From contig NZ_JAPENL010000001.1 in the NCBI RefSeq assembly GCF_026342015.1, positions 2,542,001 through 2,606,000 of the forward strand: a stretch of 64,000 nucleotides of DNA, written 5' to 3'. The position numbers and the translations under genes were made by a program. This document shows, in pieces, positions 17,144 through 25,551 of the stretch. This DNA is from Micromonospora lupini (lineage in GTDB: Bacteria; Actinomycetota; Actinomycetes; Mycobacteriales; Micromonosporaceae). The stretch's first letter is position 1. Each line of letters starts with the position of its first letter. The notes below the pieces were generated by a model. The model searched no databases, was not told the DNA's origin, and saw nothing but the letters and a program-made list of their open reading frames with translations.

Positions 17144-17812
17144 ATGACCACAAGTCCGACACCGGCCACCCGCACCAAGGTCCTCCTTGTCGACGATCAT
17201 GACCTGATTCGCAAGGGCCTGCGGCACGCCTTCGAGCGCGACCGCCAGTTCGAGGTCGTCGGCGAGGCCGCGACCGCGGCAGAGGGGGTACGCCAGGCCG
17301 GCGCCCTGCAGCCGGACGTGGTGATCATGGACCTGCGGCTGCCCGACGGCAGCGGCCTGGAGGCCACCCGCGCGCTGCGCAAGTCCAGCGCGTCGATGGG
17401 CATCGTGGTGCTGACCATGTACGCGGGCGACGACCAGCTCTTCGGCGCCCTGGAGGCCGGCGCGAGCGCGTTCGTGCCGAAGACCGCCCCGGCCGACGAG
17501 GTGGTGGCCGCCGCGCGGCACGCCGCCTCCTCGCCCAGCGCGTTCACCGCCGCCGACCTGGCCGAGGCGATGAAGCGTCGGCTCGCCCCGTCCGGCCCGC
17601 AGCTCTCCCCCCGGGAGGGGCAGGTGCTGCGGCTGCTCGCCGACGGGATGAGCGTGGCGGGCATCGCGAAGCAGCTGTTCGTGAGCGAGTCCACCGCCAA
17701 GACGCACATCTCGAAGCTCTACGAGAAGCTCGGCGCCGCCAACCGGGCACAGGCGCTGATGACCGCGCTGCGGCTCGGCCTGCTCGAGGCGCCGGACGCC
17801 CCGAAGTTCTGA
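17144..17812 (+). CDS. NarL/FixJ-type response regulator
   Basis: A 222-aa response regulator, partner of the preceding kinase. The receiver domain (about 9-125) has the acidic pair LLVDDHD, the phosphoacceptor Asp near residue 63 (VVIMDLRLPDGSG), the Thr position VVLTMY and the Lys FVPKTAPADE. The C-terminal LuxR HTH (about 155-215) reads LSPREGQVLRLLADGMSVAG and SESTAKTHISKLYEKL. The ATG at 17144 lies 7 nt past the kinase stop, with GGGGAG in the end of the kinase gene. A strong terminator follows. Confidence 0.94.
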   Translation: MTTSPTPATRTKVLLVDDHDLIRKGLRHAFERDRQFEVVGEAATAAEGVRQAGALQPDVVIMDLRLPDGSGLEATRALRKSSASMGIVVLTMYAGDDQLFGALEAGASAFVPKTAPADEVVAAARHAASSPSAFTAADLAEAMKRRLAPSGPQLSPREGQVLRLLADGMSVAGIAKQLFVSESTAKTHISKLYEKLGAANRAQALMTALRLGLLEAPDAPKF

Positions 17813-17843
17813 CAGACGCCCGCTCGTCGAGCGGGACACGCGA

Positions 17844-17883
17844 GCGAAGGTCCGCGCCGGCTCCCCCCGGCGCGGACCTTCGC
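17844..17883 (+). terminator. hairpin terminator of the two-component operon
   Basis: Perfect 17-bp stem, GCGAAGGTCCGCGCCGG with its complement, and a 6-nt loop ctcccc, beginning 31 nt past the response-regulator stop. Confidence 0.85.
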
Positions 17884-17999
17884 GTATCGACCGACGTCGG
17901 CGGGAATTCGGCGGCACGCTATGGTCTGGCGGGTACGTCGGGGGCAGAATACCCGCGCGGGCGACGACGCCCGTGTCGTGGACTCAAGGGGTTGAGCGC

Positions 18000-18809
18000 A
18001 TGCAGCGGCCGGACTGGGCACCCGACACCATCGACATCGAGCGCCCGAGCGTCGCGCGGATGTACGACTACTACCTCGGCGGATCGCACAACTTCGCCGC
18101 CGACCGGGCCGCCGCGCAGGCGATGGTGGCCGCCGTCCCGGAGGCGCCGCTGATGGCGCAGGCCAACCGGGCGTTCCTGCGTCGGGCGGTCCACCACCTC
18201 GCCGAGGCCGGCGTCCGACAGTTCCTGGACATCGGCTCGGGCATTCCCACAGTCGGCAACGTGCACGAGATCGCCCAGCGCATCGACCCGGAGTCGCGTG
18301 TGGTCTATGTGGACGTCGACCCGGTCGCGGTGGCGCACAGCCGGGAGATCCTGGCCGGCAACGACCGCGCGGTGGTGGTGCAGGAGGACGTGCGGCGCCC
18401 GGAGGCGATCCTGGCCCACCCCGACGTCCGCAAGCTGCTCGACCTGAGCCAGCCGGTGGCCGTGATGATCGTGGCCGTCCTGCACTTCGTCTCCGACGAC
18501 GACCGGCCGGCGGAGCTGCTGCGGGCACTGCGCGACGCGTTGGCGCCCGGCAGTTACCTGGTGCTGTCCCAGGTCAGCGACGACGGGCGCAGCGGGGACG
18601 AGCGAGCCGAGGCCGAACGGGTCTACCAGCGCACCGACAGCCCGCTCTGGATTCGCAACCGGGCCGAGCTGACCGCGCTCTTCGACGGGTTCGCCCTTGT
18701 CGACCCCGGCGTGGTCTGGGTGCCGCAGTGGCGGCCGGACACCCCGGAGAGCGCGGAGGACGCCGAGCGTGCGGCCTTCATGGGCGGCGTCGGGCGACTC
18801 GGTGACTGA
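18000..18809 (+). CDS. SAM-dependent methyltransferase (DUF574/Methyltransf_19)
   Basis: A 269-aa Rossmann methyltransferase of the actinobacterial DUF574 family. The family-specific opening IERPSVARMYDYYLGGSHNF is present. The SAM-binding motif I is FLDIGSGIP, followed by VVYVDVDPVAVAHS (motif II acid) and VMIVAVLHFV. It is cytosolic and the acceptor is unknown. The ATG at 18000 gives the usual N terminus; an in-frame ATG at 17973 would add nine unusual residues. Its stop overlaps the start of the GGDEF-EAL gene by 8 bp, so they form an operon. Confidence 0.9.
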   Translation: MQRPDWAPDTIDIERPSVARMYDYYLGGSHNFAADRAAAQAMVAAVPEAPLMAQANRAFLRRAVHHLAEAGVRQFLDIGSGIPTVGNVHEIAQRIDPESRVVYVDVDPVAVAHSREILAGNDRAVVVQEDVRRPEAILAHPDVRKLLDLSQPVAVMIVAVLHFVSDDDRPAELLRALRDALAPGSYLVLSQVSDDGRSGDERAEAERVYQRTDSPLWIRNRAELTALFDGFALVDPGVVWVPQWRPDTPESAEDAERAAFMGGVGRLGD

Positions 18810-20547
18810 GTCGCCCGAGGCGGCCACCCGCCCGGGCACCTTCGCCCGCGCCTGGGCCAAGGCGGTCTCCGGCACGAGCTACCTGCCGATGACCCAGGCG
18901 CAGCTCGAGGCCCTGCTGCACCGGCTCACCGGGCAACTCGCCGGCGCGCTGCTCGCCGAGCCGTTCGACCTGCGGGCCGGGCACCGGGTCGGCGCGGAGC
19001 TGGTCGCCGCGCACATCGCGTCCGCGGAGGGGCTGGGTCGTACGGTCGAGGTCATCCAGCTCCGGCTCGTGCGGGACCTGGGACTGGTGGCCGAGGACGT
19101 CGAGGACCGGATGGCGCGGCTGCTGGCCGCCGTGGCGACCGGCTACGCCCGCGCGCTGCGCGACCGGACGCTCGACGAGCAGGAGTCGATCCGCCGGGCC
19201 GCCATGATGGCCCGCACGCAGGCCGAGCGGGCGCTGCGGGCCAGCGAGGCGCGGTTCCGCCACCAGGCCACCCACGACCCGCTCACCGGCCTGCCCAACC
19301 GGACGCTGTTCACCGAACGACTCACCGCCGCGCTCAACGAGCCGGGCCGGGGCGCCCAGCGTGTGGGGGTGTGCTTCCTCGACCTGGACCGCTTCAAGGT
19401 CGTCAACGACAGCCTGGGGCACCAGGTGGGTGACCGGCTGCTGACCACTGTGGCCGAGCGGCTGCGTCAGACCCTCGGTGAGCATCTGGTGGCCCGCCTG
19501 GGCGGGGACGAGTTCGTCATCCTCGTGGAGGGCGCCGCCGGCACCGACGCGGTGGTGGAGGTGGCCGAGAGCGCTCTGGCCGCGGTCCGCACACCGGCGG
19601 TGGTCGACGGGCACGAACTCCAGGTCACGGCGAGCATCGGCATCGTCGAGCGGCAGGTGGCCGGTGCCAGCCCCAGCGACCTGATGCGGGCCGCCGACAG
19701 CACCCTGCACTGGGCGAAGTCGGCGGGCGGGGCGCGCTGGGCGCTCTACGACGCCGAGCGTAACCGCCGCGAGCTGGCCCGTTACGCCCTCTCGGCGGCC
19801 ATCCCGGCCGCGCTGGAGCGGGGCGAGTTCTACCTCGACTACCAACCCCTCACCTCGCTGCGCGACGGCCGGCTGCTCGGCGTGGAGGCGCTGGTCCGCT
19901 GGCGTCATCCGGAGCTGGGCGTCCTGCGGCCGGACAGCTTCATCGCGCTGGCCGAGGAGACCGGCCTGATCGTGCAACTGGGCGGGTGGGTGCTGGCCGA
20001 GGCGTGCCGGGAGGCGGAGGCGTGGTCGGCGGGGGGCGTCGAGGCGCCGTTCGTGAGCGTCAACCTGGCGGTCCGGCAGGTGCACAGGCCCGGCCTGGTG
20101 CAGGAGGTCCGCGCGCTGCTGCGCCAGACCGGTCTGCCGCCCGAGCGACTCCAACTGGAGATCACCGAGAGCACGATGATGAGCAGCGCCAAGGAGCCCG
20201 TGCGGGCGCTGCGGGTGCTTGCCGATCTCGGGGTGCGCATCGCCATCGACGACTTCGGCACCGGCTACAGCAACCTGGCGTACCTGCGGGACCTGCCCGT
20301 CACCGAGCTGAAGGTGGCCGGCGAGTTCGTGGCCGGCCTGCGCTCGCCGGCGGTGGGGCGTACCGACGAGCGGATCCTCGCTTCGCTGGTGTCCCTGGCG
20401 CACGCGCTGGACCTGACGGTGACCGCCGAGGGTGTGGAGACCGCCGGGCAGGCCGAACGGCTGCGGGCGATCGGTTGTGACGCGGCCCAGGGCTGGCACT
20501 TCGGCAGGCCGGCCCCCGCCGACCGCATTCTGGCCCGCATCCGCTGA
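18802..20547 (+). CDS. GGDEF-EAL bifunctional cyclic-di-GMP protein
   Basis: A 581-aa predicted cytosolic diguanylate cyclase/phosphodiesterase. The N-terminal about 150 residues form a helical sensory region (EALLHRLTGQLAGALL...QAERALRASEARFRHQATHDPLTGLPNR). The GGDEF domain follows, with LDLDRFKVVNDSLGH and an intact RLGGDEFVIL near residue 233. The EAL domain starts near 330, with an intact EAL at about 362-364 (GVEALVRWRHPE), LEITESTMM, AIDDFGTGYSNLAYL and AEGVET. Both active sites look complete, so net activity cannot be predicted. The GTG start at 18802 overlaps the methyltransferase stop. No PAS or TM sensor is visible. Confidence 0.93.
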   Translation: MTESPEAATRPGTFARAWAKAVSGTSYLPMTQAQLEALLHRLTGQLAGALLAEPFDLRAGHRVGAELVAAHIASAEGLGRTVEVIQLRLVRDLGLVAEDVEDRMARLLAAVATGYARALRDRTLDEQESIRRAAMMARTQAERALRASEARFRHQATHDPLTGLPNRTLFTERLTAALNEPGRGAQRVGVCFLDLDRFKVVNDSLGHQVGDRLLTTVAERLRQTLGEHLVARLGGDEFVILVEGAAGTDAVVEVAESALAAVRTPAVVDGHELQVTASIGIVERQVAGASPSDLMRAADSTLHWAKSAGGARWALYDAERNRRELARYALSAAIPAALERGEFYLDYQPLTSLRDGRLLGVEALVRWRHPELGVLRPDSFIALAEETGLIVQLGGWVLAEACREAEAWSAGGVEAPFVSVNLAVRQVHRPGLVQEVRALLRQTGLPPERLQLEITESTMMSSAKEPVRALRVLADLGVRIAIDDFGTGYSNLAYLRDLPVTELKVAGEFVAGLRSPAVGRTDERILASLVSLAHALDLTVTAEGVETAGQAERLRAIGCDAAQGWHFGRPAPADRILARIR

Positions 20548-20563
20548 GCCCTCCGAACCGCCG

Positions 20564-20602
20564 GTAGACAACGTCTACGCCCGGCTGGTAGACACTGTCC
20601 AT
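20564..20602 (+). promoter_or_regulatory. TetR operator candidate, one perfect and one degenerate copy
   Basis: GTAGACAACGTCTAC (20564-20578) is a perfect 6-bp inverted repeat with a 3-nt spacer. GTAGACACTGTCCAT (20588-20602) is a degenerate second copy whose last bases include the start codon of the TetR gene. The arrangement suits autorepression. Confidence 0.6.
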
Positions 20603-21185
20603 GAGCGCGGAGGAGACGGGCGTACGGGCCCGGCTGGTGGCCGCAGGGGTGGACCTGGTGCTGCGCGAGGGCCAGTCGGCGGTGTCCCTGCGGGAGATCG
20701 CCCGTCGGGCGGGCGTCTCGCACGGCGCTCCGCGCCGCTACTTCCCCACCCACGTCGACCTGCTCTCCGCCATCGCCCGGGAGGGCTTCGCCGACCTCAC
20801 CGCCCGCGTCGGGGCGACCATGGACGCGGCCGGCGCGGATCCGCGTACCCGCCTGGTCGCGCTGGCCCGGACGTACCTGGACTTCGCCGCGGCGCACCGC
20901 GGCATGTTCGAGCTGATGTTCCGCCACGACCTGCTGGCCAGCGGCCGTCTGCGGCTGCGCGAGACGAGCCTGCCGCTGTTCACCCTCCTGGTCGACCTGG
21001 TCGCCCAGGTACGCCAGCCGGCCGACAGGCCCGCCCCGGTGCTGGCCGGCGCGCTCTGGGCCAACCTGCACGGCATCGCCCAACTCTGGGCCTGGGGCAG
21101 CCTTCCGCTGGCCACCGGCGCCACCGACGACGACACCCTGCTGCGGGCCGCGCTCGACGCGCACCTCGGTCCCGCGCCGCACTGA
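20601..21185 (+). CDS. TetR-family transcriptional regulator
   Basis: A 194-aa repressor. The N-terminal HTH (about 10-57) reads RLVAAGVDLVLREGQSAVSL, then REIARRAGVSHGAPRRYFPTHVDLLSAIA, and the remainder is the ligand-binding helical domain (TetR_C WHG-like). There is no recognisable ribosome-binding site, and the start codon lies inside a half-site of the probable operator, so the message may be leaderless. It is followed 13 nt later by a PlsC acyltransferase with a good ribosome-binding site (GGGAGA). The pair is therefore probably autoregulated and tied to lipid or fatty-acyl signals. Confidence 0.92.
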   Translation: MSAEETGVRARLVAAGVDLVLREGQSAVSLREIARRAGVSHGAPRRYFPTHVDLLSAIAREGFADLTARVGATMDAAGADPRTRLVALARTYLDFAAAHRGMFELMFRHDLLASGRLRLRETSLPLFTLLVDLVAQVRQPADRPAPVLAGALWANLHGIAQLWAWGSLPLATGATDDDTLLRAALDAHLGPAPH

Positions 21186-21198
21186 ACCGGGAGAAGAC

Positions 21199-21867
21199 GT
21201 GCCCCTGCTGTACGACATCGGCAAACTGACAGTCGGCGCCACCCTGCGGCTGGGCTGGCGGCCCCGCGTGGAAGGACTGGAGCACCTGCCCCGCCACGGC
21301 GGCGCGATCCTCGCCAGCAACCACCTGTCCGTCGCCGACGAGGTGCTCCTCGGCTGCCTGACGCCGCGCCACGTCACCTTCTGGGCCAAGGCCGAGTACT
21401 TCACCGGCCGAGGCCCGGGTGGTTGGCTCAGCCGGCAGATCGTCGCCGGCATGGGCGCCATCCGGGTCGAGCGCGCCGGCGGCCGCGCAGCCCTCACGGC
21501 CCTCGACGCGGCCGTGCCGGTGCTGCGCGCGGGCGGTCTCGTCGCCATCTACCCGGAGGGCACCCGCTCCCCCGACGGACGGCTCTACCGGGGTCGGACC
21601 GGCATGACCCGGCTCGCCCGCGACGCCGAGGTGCCGATCATCCCGGTCGGCGTGCTCGGCACCGCCGAGGTCCTGCCTGTCGACGCGCGACTGCCCCGCC
21701 GACACCCGGTCGCCCTGCGGTTCGGCCCGCCGATCCCCGTCGCCGAGCGCATCACCGGGCCCCGCGACATCCGGACGATCACCGACGAGGTGATGGCCGC
21801 GATCCAACGGCTCACCGACCAGGAGTACGTGCCCCACTACGCCCCGCCCCGGCCGGCCCGCACCTGA
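21199..21867 (+). CDS. plsC: 1-acyl-sn-glycerol-3-phosphate acyltransferase
   Basis: A 222-aa membrane-associated acyltransferase transferring an acyl group to lysophosphatidic acid or a related lysolipid. The catalytic HX4D is NHLSVAD. Motif II is TFWAKAEYFTG, motif III is YPEGTRSPDG and motif IV IIPVGVLGTAEVLP. The N-terminal LLYDIGKLTVGATLRLGWRP is a plausible amphipathic membrane contact. It is the intact paralogue of the broken gene at 4811-5528. Co-transcription with the TetR gene and the position next to PimB' point to membrane phospholipid or PIM synthesis. Confidence 0.93.
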   Translation: MPLLYDIGKLTVGATLRLGWRPRVEGLEHLPRHGGAILASNHLSVADEVLLGCLTPRHVTFWAKAEYFTGRGPGGWLSRQIVAGMGAIRVERAGGRAALTALDAAVPVLRAGGLVAIYPEGTRSPDGRLYRGRTGMTRLARDAEVPIIPVGVLGTAEVLPVDARLPRRHPVALRFGPPIPVAERITGPRDIRTITDEVMAAIQRLTDQEYVPHYAPPRPART

Positions 21868-21880
21868 GCACGGGCGGCGG

Positions 21881-23005
21881 TCAGCCGGCGAGCAGAGCCG
21901 CCATCCGCTGCGCCTGCGCCTCCCAGCGCCACTCCCGCTCCACCCACGCCCGGCCCGCCGCGCCCAGTTGGCGGGCCAGGTCCCGGTCGGCGAGCAGGCG
22001 GGCGACCCGGTCGGCGAGCTGGGCGACGTCCCGGCCGCGGACCACGTACCCCGTCTCTCCCTCACGGACCGCGTCCGGGGCGCCGCCGGAGTCCCCGGCC
22101 ACCACCGGCAGGCCGGTCGCGGACGCCTCCAGGTAGACGATGCCCAGCCCCTCCACGTCCAGGCCACGGTTGCGGGTGCGGCAGGGCATCGCGTAGACGT
22201 CACCGGCCGCGTAGTGCGCCGGCAGCTCGGCCGCCGGCACCGAACCGGTGAACACCACGTCCCGCTCGACGCCCGTCTGCCGCGCCAGCTTTTCCAGGGT
22301 CGCCCGGTACGGCCCACCGCCGACGATCAGCAGCGCCGCGTCGGGCACCCGGCGACGGATCTCCGGCAGCGCGCGGATCAGCATGTCCTGACCCTTGCGC
22401 GGCACCAGCCGGGACACGCAGACCACCACCGGCCGGTCGGTCAGCCCCAATCGGGCCCGGACCGGCTCACCGTCCACAGTCGGGTGGTAGGCGTCCACGT
22501 CCACCCCCGGCGCCAGCCGGCGCAGGTCGGTCAGCCCGTCCAGCACGCGGGCCAGCCGGACACGGGTGTACTCACCGAGGTAGGTGGTCACGTCCACACC
22601 CCGACCGATGCGCCGCAGCGCCGGCCGGGCCGCCGGCAGCGCCGCCCAGCCGACCTCGTGCCCGTGGGTCTGCGCCACCACCCGGCGGACGCCAGCCCGT
22701 CGGCGCAGGCCCGCGGCGAGCAACCCCAGCGGGGCCGCCGCGCCGAACCACACCGTGTCGCAGTCGTACGCGCGGGCGAGGCGGGCCGCCCGGCGGGCGA
22801 TCAGCGGGGTGGGCAGCAGCACCCGGGTGCGCTCGCGGATCACCTCGAAGGGCTGGTCGGCGTCGAACTTCGCGGCGCCCCGCCAGCTCGACGCGTACAC
22901 CACCACCGACCCGGCCGGCTGACGCACGGCGAGGTTGTGCACGAAGGACTGGATGCCGCCCGGCCGGGGCGGGAAGTCGTTGGTGATCAGCAGCGTGCGG
23001 TTCAT
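21881..23005 (-). CDS. pimB: PimB'-type GDP-mannose-dependent phosphatidylinositol mannosyltransferase
   Basis: A 374-aa GT4 GT-B glycosyltransferase. The N terminus LLITNDFPPRPGGIQSFVHN is the PimB' acceptor-side signature. The donor side has VCVSRLVPRKGQDMLI, LLIVGGGPYR, the EGLGIVYLEASATGLPVVAG EX7E region and DAVREGETGYVV. By homology to Rv2188c it adds the second mannose to phosphatidylinositol monomannoside at the inner membrane face. The ATG at 23005 overlaps the stop of the upstream M48 protease (ATGA), so the two are co-translated. Confidence 0.9.
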   Translation of the reverse strand: MNRTLLITNDFPPRPGGIQSFVHNLAVRQPAGSVVVYASSWRGAAKFDADQPFEVIRERTRVLLPTPLIARRAARLARAYDCDTVWFGAAAPLGLLAAGLRRRAGVRRVVAQTHGHEVGWAALPAARPALRRIGRGVDVTTYLGEYTRVRLARVLDGLTDLRRLAPGVDVDAYHPTVDGEPVRARLGLTDRPVVVCVSRLVPRKGQDMLIRALPEIRRRVPDAALLIVGGGPYRATLEKLARQTGVERDVVFTGSVPAAELPAHYAAGDVYAMPCRTRNRGLDVEGLGIVYLEASATGLPVVAGDSGGAPDAVREGETGYVVRGRDVAQLADRVARLLADRDLARQLGAAGRAWVEREWRWEAQAQRMAALLAG

Positions 23006-24261
23006 CGGGCGGCCTCCCGGGCGTACGCGCGGGCGGCGGCCATCCGCTCCACGGTGGACGGATGCGAGGCCGAGTAGAGGTATTCCCAGCGCGGCGGATC
23101 GGGGTCGCCGAGGTTTACCGAGCCGAGCCGGCGCTGCATCGACTCGAACGACACCGGGTCGCCGGTGAGCGCGAGCGCGTGCGCGTCGGCGCGCGCCTCC
23201 ACCCGCCGCGACAGCAGCGCCTGCACCGGGGTGGCGACCAGGCCGGCCACCGTGACCAGGGCGATCAGCAGCGGAAACGCGCGCGGATGGGCCACCGAGT
23301 CGACGCCTGCCAACCGCAGCAGCAGCCCCCACGAGCCGAGCAGGTAGAGCGCCACCACGGCAGCGGCGGCGCCCAGCGCCCCGGTCAGCGTGCCCACCGC
23401 CACGTCGGAGTCCTTCGCGTGGCCCAGCTCGTGCGCCACCACCGCGGTCACCTCGGCCGGGGTGGCCTCGCTCAGCAGCGTGTCGTAGACGACAACCCGG
23501 CGGGTCGGCCCGAGGCCGGAGACGTACGCGTTGACCGCCCTGGTGCGCCGCGAGGCGTCGGCGACCAGCACGTCGCGCACCGGGACGCCGTCGCGGGCGG
23601 CCATGCTCATCAGCTCGGTGCGCAGCGCGCCCTGCTCCATGGGGGTGAACTTGTTGAACACCGGCTCCACCAGCACCGGCAGCACGAACGAGAGCAGCAC
23701 CACCAGCAGCGCCGCGCCCGCCGCCCCGAACGCCCACCACCAGCGCGGCGCGAGCCGGATGACCGCGTAGAAGCCGAACAGCGCCACCGCGCCGATCACG
23801 GCGCTCACCGCGTACGACTTGAGCAGGTCCACGGCCCAGCCGTTCCACCCGTTGGTGCTCAGCCCGTAGCGGGTCAGCACGCTCTGCCGCCAGGCGGCGA
23901 ACGGGAGGGTGAGCAGGTCGGCGACGAGCACCACGGCGAGCCCACCGAGCACCGCCTGCGCGATCCAGTGCCCACCGAACGGCCGGCCCACCAGCTCGAC
24001 GAGGCGGCTGCCCAGCGGGGTGAGGCCGAGCGCGACGGCGATCAGTAGCCCGACGGCGAGCGCGGCGTAGCTCCCGGGGCGCAGCGCGGCACGGAATTCG
24101 CGCCCCTTGGCCACCTGCTCCGCCGGGAGGTCACGCAGCGCGGCGAGCTGGTCGGCGCGGGGCGCCGGCGGCCGGTGCCAGGGAATGAACAACGCGGCGG
24201 TCACCAGCAGGGCCACCGTCAACCCGGCCAGCGTCAGCAGCGCCCACCCGCGCGGAGTCAC
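23002..24261 (-). CDS. M48-family membrane metalloprotease (Ste24/HtpX-like)
   Basis: A protein of about 419 aa with several membrane helices (ALLTLAGLTVALLVTAALF, YAALAVGLLIAVALGL, AVLGGLAVVLVADLL, AVSAVIGAVALFGFYAV, GAAGAALLVVLLSFVLPVLV, then a later pair). The zinc-binding motif is VVAHELGHAKDSD, followed by a downstream Glu in RRVEARADAHALALTG. The NxxxVSGLGPTRRVVVYDTLL stretch is typical of CAAX-protease-like Ste24 proteins. The start may be GTG 24261 (VTPRGWALL, chosen here) or ATG 24288. It may degrade membrane proteins or process prenylated or lipidated substrates. The operon with PimB' is tight. Confidence 0.88.
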   Translation of the reverse strand: MTPRGWALLTLAGLTVALLVTAALFIPWHRPPAPRADQLAALRDLPAEQVAKGREFRAALRPGSYAALAVGLLIAVALGLTPLGSRLVELVGRPFGGHWIAQAVLGGLAVVLVADLLTLPFAAWRQSVLTRYGLSTNGWNGWAVDLLKSYAVSAVIGAVALFGFYAVIRLAPRWWWAFGAAGAALLVVLLSFVLPVLVEPVFNKFTPMEQGALRTELMSMAARDGVPVRDVLVADASRRTRAVNAYVSGLGPTRRVVVYDTLLSEATPAEVTAVVAHELGHAKDSDVAVGTLTGALGAAAAVVALYLLGSWGLLLRLAGVDSVAHPRAFPLLIALVTVAGLVATPVQALLSRRVEARADAHALALTGDPVSFESMQRRLGSVNLGDPDPPRWEYLYSASHPSTVERMAAARAYAREAAR

Positions 24262-24453
24262 CGGGGCACCGCCGCGCGCGCCACACAATGGGCCCGCGCA
24301 GCACCGACGAGCCCGCCGTGCTCACGTCGTACCCCGCTCATCCCGCCGCTCCTCCCGCCGTGACCGCCCATCCTATGGCCCGCGAAAAGCCCGCTTCGCC
24401 CGCGGTGTCGCGCTCCGCCGCCCGGCGGGCGGCAGCGCTGACCCTCAGGCCAG

Positions 24454-24655
24454 CCGGCGTGCGGGGACGTCGGGCCGCGCGGCGGACCTGGCGTGCGCGG
24501 CGACGTCGAGCCGCGCGGCGGGACCGGCGTGTGCGGGGAGGTCGAGCCGGTGGACCCGGCGTGCGGCGACGTCGGACCGCGCGGCGGACCGGCGTGCGGG
24601 AACTCAGGCCACCCGGCGGACCCGGCGTGCGGCGACGTCGGGCCGCGCGGGCGCG
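24454..24655. repeat. degenerate tandem array, about six units of about 33 bp
   Basis: Units begin near 24454, 24487, 24524, 24556, 24589 and 24622, built on CCGGCGTGCGGCGACGTCGG followed by a CCGCGCGGCGGA-like half. Unit lengths are 32-37 bp. The last two units overlap the 3' end of the small Cys protein gene. The remaining stretch, 24289-24453, holds no gene I can support. Confidence 0.65.
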
Positions 24656-24819
24656 GCCAGCACCTCGACGTCGAAGCCGGCCCGGGCGAACACCTCGATC
24701 GCCTCGACCTCGGCGGCGACCAGCCCGGCCGCCGGGGACGTCTCGTCGAACAGGGCGGTCAGCGGGCAGCCGGAACAGCCGTCGGCCCGCTTCGCGCACC
24801 CGTCGCAGTCGATGAGCAT
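24604..24819 (-). CDS. small cysteine-cluster protein (71 aa)
   Basis: A 71-aa protein MLIDCDGCAKRADGCSGCPL followed by a helical segment and ending in an Arg-rich tail. Four cysteines in the first 18 residues (CxxC then CxxC) suggest a zinc or Fe-S site. AGGAGGAGCG immediately before the ATG is one of the best ribosome-binding sites in the window, so I trust the start. The C-terminal codons lie inside a degenerate GC-rich tandem array, so the C terminus may have grown by repeat expansion. Function unknown. Confidence 0.75.
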   Translation of the reverse strand: MLIDCDGCAKRADGCSGCPLTALFDETSPAAGLVAAEVEAIEVFARAGFDVEVLAAPARPDVAARRVRRVA

Positions 24820-24932
24820 CGCTCCTCCTGATCGCTCGCGCTGCGCAGCCGACGCCCTGTCGTCGTCGCCCGAGCACCGTCGGTAACATCGACGCTATCC
24901 ACCGGGTACGACAGAACCGCCCGTTGAGGGCT

Positions 24933-25002
24933 AGATCGACTCCAGATCAGCGAAATCGGGGTATCCCGGCCGGTCGGACACCGCGACATCGGCGATCCCG
25001 TG
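24933..25002. repeat. hairpin-forming 70-bp repeat, copy 1
   Basis: An imperfect palindrome whose arms begin GATCAGCGAAATCGGGGTAT and the complement of ACCGCGACATCGGCGATC, with about 16 of 22 positions paired. It aligns without gaps to 25910-25979 with 56 of 70 identical positions. It sits between divergent genes, where a terminator would not be expected. The rest of 24820-25125 shows only promoter-length sequence. Confidence 0.65.
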
Positions 25003-25125
25003 CCGCGCCAATCGCCGGTCAACTGCCGGTCAAGCGCCTGTTCCGTCCATGGTGGCCACTGCGATCGTGATGCCACGGCCGAGCGGAACCGGCCGAACCC
25101 CAGGTCGACCCACGGAGGACTCGAC

Positions 25126-25518
25126 ATGCGCGGACCATCCTCGACCACACGCTCCCGCCTCTCGGCCGTCGCGCTCCTCGCGGGCGCCGCGACGGCCGCG
25201 AGCGGCCTCGTCGCCACGCCGGCGCAGGCCACCTCGGCATTCGGCTGCAACTACCCCCGCGTCTGCTTCTGGGTGACCGGGAACCCGTACAACGGCAATT
25301 CGCCGACCGCGTCGTTCCAGGACAACTACTACCAGACCCTCGGCTCCCGCAGCCGGGGCGCCGACTGGGTCTACAACAGCCGCAACGACGACGGCGCGAA
25401 GATCTTCTACTCCAACGGCGACTGGGTCTGCATCGCGCCGGGCGAGCTGGCAAACCTCGAGCCGTACGGCTACGCGGTCGCCCTCGACATCATGGACTCC
25501 CCCTACTGCTCCTACTGA
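25126..25518 (+). CDS. secreted small protein, peptidase inhibitor I36-like
   Basis: A 130-aa exported protein. Residues 1-35 are a Sec signal peptide (Arg-rich start, LSAVALLAGAATAASGLVA core, cleavage after ATPAQA). The mature part has a Cys-containing, aromatic-rich crystallin/I36-like pattern: CNYPRVCFWVTGNPYNG, WVYNSRNDDGAKIFYSNGDW, VCIAPGE and a closing SPYCSY. That pattern resembles the Streptomyces metalloprotease inhibitor I36 family, so protease inhibition is a guess. The ATG at 25126 has GGAGGA 7 nt upstream. A second small secreted gene follows at 33 bp. Confidence 0.82.
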   Translation: MRGPSSTTRSRLSAVALLAGAATAASGLVATPAQATSAFGCNYPRVCFWVTGNPYNGNSPTASFQDNYYQTLGSRSRGADWVYNSRNDDGAKIFYSNGDWVCIAPGELANLEPYGYAVALDIMDSPYCSY

Positions 25519-25551
25519 CCGCCCGCGTCGACCCCTGATCGAGGTGCAGAC

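Noticed and set aside
24454..24655. CRISPR-like array
   Set aside because: Units are contiguous and degenerate, with no unique spacers and no cas genes.
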